Source of the DNA: Micromonosporaceae bacterium
Lineage (GTDB): Bacteria > Actinomycetota > Actinomycetes > Mycobacteriales > Micromonosporaceae
Length of the DNA: 32,439 nucleotides
Direction of reading: 5' to 3'
NCBI GenBank assembly: GCA_020027875.1
Contig: JAHRHA010000088.1
Span: 1 to 32,439, forward strand
Shown here in pieces: positions 7,460-14,533 of the stretch. A program made the position numbers and the translations under genes. Below the pieces are notes generated by a model. It did no database searches and was not told where the DNA came from. It saw only the letters and a program-made list of their open reading frames with translations. Within the stretch, counting starts at the first letter, position 1, and every line of letters starts with the position of its first letter.

Positions 7460-7801
7460 ATGGACGTCAGCCAGCGCGCCTCCGACGCCGACCGACAGCA
7501 CGTCGTCGAGGCCTTGCAACGGCACACCGCCGACGGGCGGCTGAGCCTCGACGAGTTCGCCGCCCGCACGGACGCCACCTACCGCGCCGTCACCTACGCC
7601 GACCTGGCTCCCATCACCGCGGACCTGCCCGCCGAGCCCGTCCGCCGGCGCCTGCCCCGCACGCCGGTCGCCATCGCCCTGGTCGTCGCGGTCGCGCTTG
7701 CGGTGCTGCTCGGCGCTGGTGTCGCGGCGCAGGCAGCCGGCCTGGTCCACGTGGACACGATGATGGCCACCATGGGGCGCGGCATGGGCGGCTGCCGCTG
7801 A
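7460..7801 (+). CDS. DUF1707 small membrane protein
   Basis: A 113-aa protein whose first ~55 residues match DUF1707 (RASDADRQHVVEALQRHTADGRLSLDEFAARTDATYRAVTYADL). One transmembrane helix follows at about 71-93, then a short Met/Gly tail ending GRGMGGCR. The start is ATG 7460 behind GGGGAAGGA. The Met-rich tail with a Cys fits the metal theme, but this is a guess. It probably closes the operon; about 75 bp separate it from DUF2752 and no terminator is obvious. Confidence 0.8.
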   Translation: MDVSQRASDADRQHVVEALQRHTADGRLSLDEFAARTDATYRAVTYADLAPITADLPAEPVRRRLPRTPVAIALVVAVALAVLLGAGVAAQAAGLVHVDTMMATMGRGMGGCR

Positions 7802-7916
7802 TCATCCTCGGGGCGTCGAAGGGCCGGCCGGTCCGCGCCGACATTACGTCCGATGAGGTAAGGCGGTGTCGATGCCGGGATGGACGGGTCGGGGCGCGCG
7901 GTTGTGTGATGGTCGC

Positions 7917-8087
7917 GCCGTCGCGGCCGGCGTGCAGGTCACCATTCCGGGTCACCGCGACGCCGGTCGGGATGACGTTGTCACCGTCGACGGTCACCGC
8001 CACCACGGTGCCGTCCGTCCGGCGCGTCGCGGCACGCGCCGTCGTATGCCAGAAGTCGATGCTCAACCGAGCGCCGTCGCCACCCAT
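7917..8087 (-). pseudogene. Hsp70-family N-terminal fragment
   Basis: Reading the minus strand from ATG 8087 gives about 57 residues resembling the start of actinobacterial Hsp70-family proteins: LSIDF, then RRTDGTVVAVTVDGDNVIPTGVAVTRNGDLHAGRDG. The nucleotide-binding turn normally reads DFGT; here it is DFWHTT, and the rest of the ATPase is missing. It is the only recognisable coding content in the ~500-bp gap between DUF1707 and the LysM gene. I take it as a decayed remnant; chance resemblance is possible. Confidence 0.4.
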
Positions 8088-8302
8088 CGGCCGTCGACCT
8101 CCCCAACCACGTCGACATCCCTGAGTGAAGTGTGTCAAAGCCCGGAAAGTTCTCGCAGCCCGCGGAACACCGACCATGACCGCGTTTGCACGTATATATG
8201 CAGAATCCTCATCCTCCTGCCGGCTCACGGACGGCAGCGCCGCCGCTCACGGGTTGTTGCCGACAGTCCCGGGCTGGAATTCTCGACACCACGGAGGGAC
8301 AA

Positions 8303-8329
8303 ATGATCGAGCGCGATGGCGGCCGTTGA
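8303..8329 (+). CDS. Possible 8-codon leader ORF before the LysM-BTAD gene
   Basis: ATG 8303 has the best ribosome site here (GGAGGG, 8293-8298), and the peptide MIERDGGR ends at TGA overlapping the ATG at 8329 (TGATG). The downstream gene has no ribosome site of its own, so the leader could feed ribosomes into it. Alternatively the main start has been misjudged or shifted. Confidence 0.3.
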   Translation: MIERDGGR

Positions 8330-11150
8330 TGATCAGATTCATTGGGCGAGTAGTCCAGGTCGTTCGCTACCTGGTGATCGTCTCCGTGATCCTCGTCGGC
8401 CTGCCGTGGGCCGCGGTCTACTTCGTCGGTTGGCCGTTGCCTCGCAGCGTCCCCGACGCGGCGACCATCAAAGACTGGATCGATCACCCCATGGCCGGTA
8501 TGCGGTTCTGGAAGGGCGTATCGATCATCTTCTGGCCCGCGTGGGCCACCCTCGTCGCGTTCCTGGTTGTGGACGTGCTCGCCCAGCTCGGCCGCATCCG
8601 CCCACCCCGCATCCGGATACGGCCACTGCAGGGCCTCGCCGCCGGCATGGTCGGCGCCACCGTCGCCACGGTCTCCAGTGGCGTCGGCCATGCCGCCCCA
8701 CCCGCCGTAGTAGCCCCCGCCATCGTGCCGACCGTCGATCCCGGCGGCGACACGGAGGGGACCGCAACCTACTACGTCGTCGAGCGCGGCGACTGGTTGT
8801 CGGCCATCGCGGCCCGGTTCCTCGGCGACCAGGACGCTTACCCACGAATCCAGGCGCTGAACACCGACCTTGAGGCCCGCGATAGCCGGTTCCCTAACCA
8901 CATTGAGCCGGGCTGGCGCCTGATCCTGCCCGCCGATGCGTACGACCGGGGCATCCGGCTGCACGCCGCCGGCACCTTCCAGCAGCCTCCCGCATCGCCC
9001 ACCGCCACCCCGGTCGAGCTGGACCCGACCCCGCCTGCTGGGGCCGAGACGCCCACCGCCACCGTGGACGAGCCGACCCCGACCATGACCGGCATCCCAT
9101 CGCCGCACGCTGATGCCGCGCCTCCGGACGTCCAGCTTGACAGCAACGGCGACGGCCACCCGGACGTGATCGTCGGGCAATCCACCACCGGCGCGATGGC
9201 CGGCGCCGGCCTGCTGGCCAGCCTGCTATTCGCGCTGCTCACCGCCGAACGACGCCGACAGCGCGGCCTCTACGCCGCCGGCCAGGAACCACCCCGCCCA
9301 GCCAACGGCCGGGCCGAACGGGAACTGCGCGCCGCCCAACAGCCCGCCGACGTCGAACGGCTCGACGCCGCGCTCCGCAGCCTCACTGACGGCCTGTCCA
9401 CCCGCACGATGCCGCCCGACATCGTCGGCGTACGCCTGGTCGGCGGCGACGTACAGATCCTGCTTAGCCATCCGGCCGACGACCCGCCCCCACCCTGGCT
9501 GGATGAAGGGACCCAATGGGCGCTACCGGCCTACGTGCAGCCACCATTCACGGCCGGTCCGGCCACGGTGCTGCCGGCGCTGGTCACCATCGGCAGCCGC
9601 GCCGGCCGGCACCTGCTCATCGACCTGGAACGCCTGGGCACGCTGTCCATCGGTGGGCACCCTACCGCGCCCGCGACCTGCTACGCCATATCGCCTGCGA
9701 GCTGGCCTGCAACACCTGGTCAGACCACGCCACCGTGATCCTCTCCGGCTTCGGCGACGAGGCCGACACCATCACGGAGATCGGCCCCGACCGCGTCGTC
9801 ACCGCCGACTCGGCCAGCTCGGCCATAACGACCGTGCGCGCCGAAATGGGCAAGCGCACCGCCAGTGGAGCTACCGCACCGGCGACGCTGCTGCTCGTCG
9901 CCAGCCCCGACGCGGCCACCCGCACCGCACTCGCCGAGTTGCACCAGGCCCTCGCCAACACGGGCCGTTGCGGCGTAGCCGTGGTCACCACGGTGCCCGA
10001 CGGCACCCCGATCGGCACCGCCATGCTCACCCTCACCGACACCGGACAACTTCGAGCCGACCTGCCCGGCCTACGGCTGAGCACCGACGCCGCCACCGTC
10101 CCGCTCGACATGCTCGAACCCATGGCCGCCGTCTTCCGCGCCGCCCACGTCCCCCCGGCGACCGCGGCACCCTCCCCTCCACCGACCGACCTGCCGCCGT
10201 GGGACGACACCATCAACCCGGTCGACGGCGTGTTAGCCGTGTTCGAGCCAACCCAACCAGACATAGGCCCGTCCCTGGCGTCACTGGTGGTGTCCGACAA
10301 CGGCGCTACCCAAGCGGCGGCGCCGCAGGTCCAGGACGAGCTCGACGACGACCTCGCCGCGTGGCTCGACGGCACCAACAGCCCACCACGGTTGGGCATC
10401 CTCGGCCCGATCGAGGTCCGCATGCCCGGCGTGCTCAACGACAGCCCCCACCGCCTCTACACCGAGATGCTGCTCTACCTACTCACCCGCCCAACCCGAG
10501 GCGCTGACCGGGCCACCATCGAAGACGCCCTGTGGTACGGCCATGCCGCCGGAGAGACCACCGTCCGCAAAGTCATGTACAAACTGCGGCAATGGCTCGG
10601 CCCCCACCCAGGCGGCGGCGAATGGATCCCCACCAACGACGACGTCGACGGCGTCTACCAGATACAAGACGGCGTCCTGTTCGACTGGCACCTTCTTCTG
10701 CAACTCAACAAACGCGGCAACACCCGAGGCGCCGACGGCATCGCCGACCTGCGCGCCGCGCTGGAGCTCGTCCGCGGCGCACCCATGAACAACCGGCCCG
10801 ACACCGGTCCCTACCGCCGCCCCTACACGTGGATCGGCGACTCCGACATCGCCCCCGGTCGGCTCATCGCCACCATCGCCGGTATCGCCCACCGCGTCGC
10901 CGAGCACCACCTGGCCATCGGCGACCCAACTACCGCCCGCTGGGCCATCGACCAAGCCTGGCTCGCCGACCCCGAACGCAGCTTCGACGACCTCTGGCAC
11001 GACCGCATGCAAGCCGAACACCAGGCCGGCAACACCGTCGCATTGCAGCAGCTGGTAAACGAGTACCTTGCCTCTAACGAAGCCGAAGTGCCCGAGGACC
11101 TACCCACCCCGATCTACAACCGCATCCGCGCCCTGCTTCCAGCGGCGTAG
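8329..11150 (+). pseudogene. Membrane LysM protein with C-terminal winged-helix/BTAD domain, one frameshift
   Basis: The first frame (8329 to ~9660) encodes membrane segments at about residues 11-33 and 63-82 and a third hydrophobic stretch at 103-122, then a LysM domain (YYVVERGDWLSAIAARFLGD...GWRLILP, 147-201). A Pro/Thr-rich linker follows, then a calcium-loop-like DSNGDGHPD and another membrane helix (287-305). The frame is lost at 9660-9662; the other frame continues without a gap (YRARDLLRHIACEL) to 11150. It ends in an OmpR-like winged helix (LGILGPIEVRMPG...) and a BTAD-type helical repeat region. One missing C in CACCCTAC restores a single protein of about 940 aa. The 11150 end has a normal stop. 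This may be a real mutation or a sequencing error; if an error, it is an intact membrane-bound regulator. Confidence 0.8.
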
Positions 11151-11263
11151 AACCGCTTTCAAATACGGCCTTGAGCCAACGACACTTCACTCGAACTAAG
11201 CCATGAACTAGCCACCGACCCTTGGACCTCAGTGATCGGGCCGCCCGCGTCGCGATACGATCA

Positions 11264-11275
11264 GCACATATGTGC
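11264..11275. promoter_or_regulatory. Perfect 12-bp palindrome before the 118-aa gene
   Basis: GCACATATGTGC is a perfect palindrome flanked by GATC on both sides (with one extra A on the left). It lies 14 bp before the ATG and just before the ribosome site, so it could be an operator for the 118-aa gene. Confidence 0.35.
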
Positions 11276-11289
11276 GATCGGAGGTCGGC

Positions 11290-11646
11290 ATGGCCGGTGC
11301 CCCACAGCTTCGAGAGGCCGGATGGTTCGTGACCGGCCGTGACAACGACCCGGTGCGTCATCTGTTCGTTCGACTGGAGGAGCGGACGGATGGCAGCGGG
11401 ACCTGGACCGTCGAGCTGCATCTTTGCCAGGCACGTCGAACCAAGCCCGGCACGGCGGCACGGATGTACGCCACCGAGGCCGATGCGCGTGCGGCCCTGC
11501 AGGCGATCTACCTACTCAGCCGTCACCTGGTCGATCTCCCGACATGGGACCCTGCCGTCACGGCGCCCGGTCGGTGGAAGGTGCGCGTGGGAGAACCCAC
11601 GCCACAGGACCTCCAGATGCGCCGCCGGAGTCGTGTCGCCGCGTGA
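11290..11646 (+). CDS. Unknown 118-aa protein
   Basis: ATG 11290 is 5 nt after GGAGG (11280-11284); the open frame reaches GTG at 11272 but that start falls inside the palindrome. The protein is soluble, with alternating beta-like and helical stretches (RHLFVRLEERTDGSGTWTVELHLCQ, then TEADARAALQAIYLLSRHL), and ends in a basic tail. I recognise no family. It sits between the LysM-BTAD gene and the mobile-element-like block and converges on the DUF2637 gene. Confidence 0.65.
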   Translation: MAGAPQLREAGWFVTGRDNDPVRHLFVRLEERTDGSGTWTVELHLCQARRTKPGTAARMYATEADARAALQAIYLLSRHLVDLPTWDPAVTAPGRWKVRVGEPTPQDLQMRRRSRVAA

Positions 11647-11744
11647 GCCAGCACGCGGATAGCGGGCCGCATGCCCATAGCTGCGCCGAGATCCTTCGGG
11701 GCGTCGGTGGCCAGACTGGTGGGGGAGTCTCGCCGTGGCTTTAT

Positions 11745-11757
11745 GTCCACAGTGGAC
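11745..11757. repeat. Palindrome GTCCAC-A-GTGGAC beyond the DUF2637 stop
   Basis: A perfect 13-bp inverted repeat lies directly against the end of the DUF2637 gene. Its half-site GTGGAC is the core of the four tandem GTGGACCA repeats on the other side of that gene (12976-13017). No T-run follows, so it does not look like a terminator. Confidence 0.5.
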
Positions 11758-12912
11758 CTATGTCTCACCGCGCGGTCGGACGGCCATCTCGCGGTATTCC
11801 TGAGGCAAGTCCACACCTAGCTCCTGTGCGCGTCGCCGCAAGGCTCCGGTCATAACGGCGTAGCGGATGTTCCGCAACGCCCGGGTGGACAGATTGAAGT
11901 GCTCGCGGGCGAGTCGTTCGTCCTGCATCGATGCCCAACCTAGGTCTGGTTGCTGGCACATCGCCAGCCATGTGCTGACCCACCGCGTCAGGGTGGCCGG
12001 TGTGGAGGGCACTGTCACCTTCGCGTCGTCGTCGGCAGAGGCAGAGAGCGCCCGGGATGAGTCTTTTCGTACCGCGCGCGGACGCACCGGCGCGACGTCT
12101 GTGGAGACGGATGGTGGGCTCAGCACAGCATTCGGCCGGTCCGGTGCAGGAGGGGGTGTGGGCGCCCGACGTCGCGCCTCACGCTTGGCCGTTCGGACCC
12201 GGTTGAGGTTGGCCACTGCGTTCGCCACCGTGCCCGGCGTCCCCTCCGGCGGTGGATGATTGCGCCAAGCCACCGCCGCCAGGAGCGTATTCGTTGGCCA
12301 AGTTAGCCAGCGGATGCCGAACTTCGGGTTCTCTCGCCGCACATTGTCGGCACCCTCCTCAAACTGGTTGAGGAACTCGTCGAACATGAACATGCCGAAG
12401 AGCGACAAAAGCGCAACGTAGCCGCCGGCGAGGGCGTTGCCGCTCTTGCTGAACTCGTGCGCGAAGTTGATCGTCGCCGACGCCAAGGCCGCGCCCCACA
12501 CGACTCGATAGCAGCGGTCCGGTGCTTTGCCCCGCTTGATCGCGCGGAACGCCAGCATTGCGAATGTCACGCTGACCCCGTCCAACGTGCCCGGCACCAG
12601 GTACTCCCAGCCGCCTCGCCATCCGAGCGTGTCGTGCCCGAACGCCACCAACCCGTGCAAGCTGCCACCGAGGACCATTAGCCAGAACAGGCCAGCCGGC
12701 ACCAGGCTCGCCAACGTCAACGCGGTGTCCTTGGCCCGGCCCTGTGAAGCCAGGCTCGGGTCGGCCACGCGCTGGCCCGCCCGCCGCACTTGCCGCCGTG
12801 CGAACGACCACGTCGCAGCCGTCAGCACGATGTTGGCCGCCATCGCCGCCACCCACACCCCCGGCGGCACTGCTGACACGGAGGCGACGATGTCTGACCA
12901 TGCATTCACCAC
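11758..12912 (-). CDS. DUF2637 membrane protein of the mobile-element type
   Basis: A 384-aa protein. The N-terminal half has four or five membrane helices with the DUF2637 pattern (GLFWLMVLGGSLHGLVAFGHD, then VPGTLDGVSVTFAMLAFRAIK, then INFAHEF). A Pro/Arg-rich linker follows, then a helical cytoplasmic domain (SLSTRAL-like NLSTRALRNIRYAVMTGALRRR) that could bind DNA or partner proteins. DUF2637 proteins are typical of actinobacterial plasmids and integrative conjugative elements, near transfer and spread genes. The start is GTG 12912 or 12909; neither has a clear ribosome site. The gene is flanked by GTGGAC-based repeats on both sides. Confidence 0.8.
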   Translation of the reverse strand: MVNAWSDIVASVSAVPPGVWVAAMAANIVLTAATWSFARRQVRRAGQRVADPSLASQGRAKDTALTLASLVPAGLFWLMVLGGSLHGLVAFGHDTLGWRGGWEYLVPGTLDGVSVTFAMLAFRAIKRGKAPDRCYRVVWGAALASATINFAHEFSKSGNALAGGYVALLSLFGMFMFDEFLNQFEEGADNVRRENPKFGIRWLTWPTNTLLAAVAWRNHPPPEGTPGTVANAVANLNRVRTAKREARRRAPTPPPAPDRPNAVLSPPSVSTDVAPVRPRAVRKDSSRALSASADDDAKVTVPSTPATLTRWVSTWLAMCQQPDLGWASMQDERLAREHFNLSTRALRNIRYAVMTGALRRRAQELGVDLPQEYREMAVRPRGET

Positions 12913-12975
12913 AAAACCGGCCAGCGCTCGCGGGGTGCACGTGACTCATCCATGCCGCCAGGTTTGCTCGTCGCC

Positions 12976-13017
12976 GTGGACCACCGCGTGGACCACGCGT
13001 GGACCACCTGTGGACCA
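12976..13017. repeat. Four tandem GTGGACCA repeats (iteron-like)
   Basis: Copies start at 12976, 12988, 12999 and 13010, spaced 12, 11 and 11 bp, so they sit on nearly the same face of the helix. They lie 64-105 bp upstream of the DUF2637 start and after the XRE stop. Short direct repeats of this kind bind replication or transfer proteins, or a repressor. Confidence 0.6.
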
Positions 13018-13107
13018 TCCACCGCGTCGCCGGCCGTGGCGGAAGAGTAGGGCGGCTCGGCTCGGTTCCACACGCTGCGACGAGGGATCGGACTGCACTG
13101 GCGTCGC

Positions 13108-13569
13108 TCATGAGGCGTTGTTGAGCAGTTCGACTGTCTCGGGGTCGTACGAAAGACCCATCCATCCGCGGGGAACTCCTAGTCCAGTGGAGATGCGGCC
13201 AAGGAGCGCGTAGGTGGTCACTCTGCGACCTGCGAGTATCTCGGAGATCTCGGACTGCGACTGGCCGGTCGCAGCGGCAATGCGTCGCTGGGAGACACCA
13301 ATCCGGTTTAGTGCCCTGAACACAGCCTGAAGGTCGTGTCTTGCCAACGCGAGGCGCAAGTCAGGGCGCTCGAACACGGAAGGCTTCTGCGTGCCGAGCC
13401 GCTTCACCGAAGGTTCGACGCCGAGCACCCGGAGCATCTCCGCGGCGGCCCTTAGTGCGGCCGGTCCGTTCTCGGCAAGGCCTGGCGTGACATGCCCGCT
13501 CAGATGGAGGTCTCGCAAAACGGCTGCAACGAGCCGCCCAGCCTCCTCGTAGCGATCGGTGAGGGTCAT
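13108..13569 (-). CDS. XRE-family helix-turn-helix regulator
   Basis: A 153-aa protein. The N-terminal ~75 residues are helical and unassigned; the C-terminal part holds a Cro/C1-type HTH (GVSQRRIAAATGQSQSEISEILAGRRVTTYALLGRISTGLGV). Proteins of this layout are common in actinobacterial integrative elements and plasmids. The start is ATG 13569, with no clear ribosome site. It is divergent from the excisionase-like gene across a 90-bp region carrying TAGACC/GGTCTA half-sites, its likely operator. Confidence 0.8.
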   Translation of the reverse strand: MTLTDRYEEAGRLVAAVLRDLHLSGHVTPGLAENGPAALRAAAEMLRVLGVEPSVKRLGTQKPSVFERPDLRLALARHDLQAVFRALNRIGVSQRRIAAATGQSQSEISEILAGRRVTTYALLGRISTGLGVPRGWMGLSYDPETVELLNNAS

Positions 13570-13590
13570 AGCGTTAGGGTGCTCTTTGGG

Positions 13591-13658
13591 CTAGACCAGA
13601 GTCAAGTATCAGAGTACAGTTGACCTAGGACTAGTTTACCCTGGTCTACCGTCACGCC
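13591..13658. promoter_or_regulatory. Divergent control region with TAGACCAG/CTGGTCTA arms
   Basis: CTAGACCAG (13591-13599) and CTGGTCTA (13641-13648) form an inverted pair around the XRE/excisionase promoters. TTGACC at 13620-13625 and TACCGT at 13647-13652 resemble promoter elements. TACCGT lies 6 bp before the ATG at 13659, suggesting a leaderless mRNA. The half-site recurs at 13835-13844. Confidence 0.45.
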
Positions 13659-13841
13659 ATGAGGCTGGTTGGGTCCGGCGAGATCCGCGTCATGCTTGGG
13701 GGCGTCAGCAAGCAGCGCGCCTTCCAGATCACGACACGCAAGGGCTTCCCTGAGCCGATCGCTGTCCTCATGCAGGGAAAGGTCTGGCTTGCCGAGGACG
13801 TCGAGAAGTGGATCAAGGCGAATCGGGCAGGGTTGGTCTAG
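13659..13841 (+). CDS. AlpA/excisionase-like small HTH protein
   Basis: A 60-aa protein with the layout of MerR-like excisionases: RLVGSGEIRVMLGGVSKQRAFQITTRKGFPEPIAVLMQGKVWLAEDVEKWIKANR. This is a helix-turn-helix (GVSKQRAFQIT), a wing (FPEPIAVLMQGKVW) and a final helix. Such proteins direct excision or activate element genes. There is no ribosome site before ATG 13659; a leaderless start is likely. The TAG stop lies inside a GGTCTAGACC palindrome. No integrase gene follows, so the element looks incomplete. Confidence 0.75.
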   Translation: MRLVGSGEIRVMLGGVSKQRAFQITTRKGFPEPIAVLMQGKVWLAEDVEKWIKANRAGLV

Positions 13842-13844
13842 ACC
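13835..13844. promoter_or_regulatory. GGTCTAGACC palindrome at the excisionase stop
   Basis: A perfect 10-bp palindrome made of the two half-sites found upstream (GGTCTA and TAGACC). It spans the stop codon of the excisionase-like gene. Confidence 0.4.
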
Positions 13845-13946
13845 CTCTGGCGTAGTGGGGGGAACTCGGCGAGGCGGAGCGGAACTCAACGCGCTCATCG
13901 CCGACCGGCCGCACGCGAGTGTTCGCGACGTCGCCGATCGCTGTCA

Positions 13947-14135
13947 TCACACAGGCAACCGGGACCGGACCGGTCTCAGAACCGCGTCAGCGCCGGTGAC
14001 TGGTCGTCGCCGCCTCCACCGCGGCTCGCGCGGGGTGCGCGCCTGCCTGGCGCGTCGGAACTCGTCAGCAGCGGCCAGCAATTCTGCATGGCGTTCCCGC
14101 ACGAGAGCGGAAAGGACATCTGGATGGTGGATCAT
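13947..14135 (-). CDS. Small conserved actinobacterial protein (62 aa)
   Basis: ATG 14135 is preceded on the minus strand by GGGGAG at about 6 nt. The peptide, MIHHPDVLSALVRERHAELLA..., continues as an amphipathic helix and ends in an Arg-rich tail. Short proteins with this start are common in actinobacteria, often near LuxR or metabolic genes; no function is known to me. The open frame extends further upstream but without a better ribosome site. It lies downstream of the LAL regulator in the same orientation. Confidence 0.6.
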   Translation of the reverse strand: MIHHPDVLSALVRERHAELLAAADEFRRARQARTPREPRWRRRRPVTGADAVLRPVRSRLPV

Positions 14136-14533
14136 GGCTTCTCCCCTGAACCGGGACTCGCGGACACTTGGCCGGTGCGCAGGGAATGCCACCGACACCG
14201 CAAGCGTCGGCGGTCGCGAGCACCCGCACATCAGTACCCGCTACGGCTCTTCGCACGGACTCCACCTCCGTGCCACAGAGCTGCGCCGGCCAGGCACTGT
14301 TAGCGGCGCGAGACGCGCCGGGGAGGCTTGGCCGGAGCAACCACTCCGGCCGCATGTGATGCACGGCAACGTCATCCGTCGGCAGACCGTGACCTTCGAC
14401 ATCGGCGATGATGGCGGCGCTCCGCTTGTTCGTGGCCGTTGACGAGCCACCGGGCAAATCCGGATGGTCAATCAGGACCGAAGAACCCACTCGAATCTCG
14501 TCATCGCGAAAGATTCCTCATCGCCTACGGCGG
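14136..14533. other. 400-bp stretch without a convincing gene
   Basis: It lies between the 62-aa gene and the LAL regulator. Open frames on both strands exist, but none has a ribosome site or a recognisable domain. On the minus strand a phrase reads VLIDHPDLPGGSS..., which I could not assign. Confidence 0.4.

Noticed and set aside
11745-11757. GTCCAC-A-GTGGAC as a terminator
   Set aside because: No T-run follows on either strand, and the stem is short with a 1-bp centre, so it fits a protein site better than an RNA hairpin.
12976-13017. GTGGACCA repeats as a CRISPR array
   Set aside because: Repeats are 8 bp with 3-4 bp gaps and there are no spacers or cas genes.
14065-14490. 141-codon minus-strand frame between the 62-aa gene and the LAL regulator
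   Set aside because: No ribosome site, no domain, and its end overlaps the better supported 62-aa gene in another frame.
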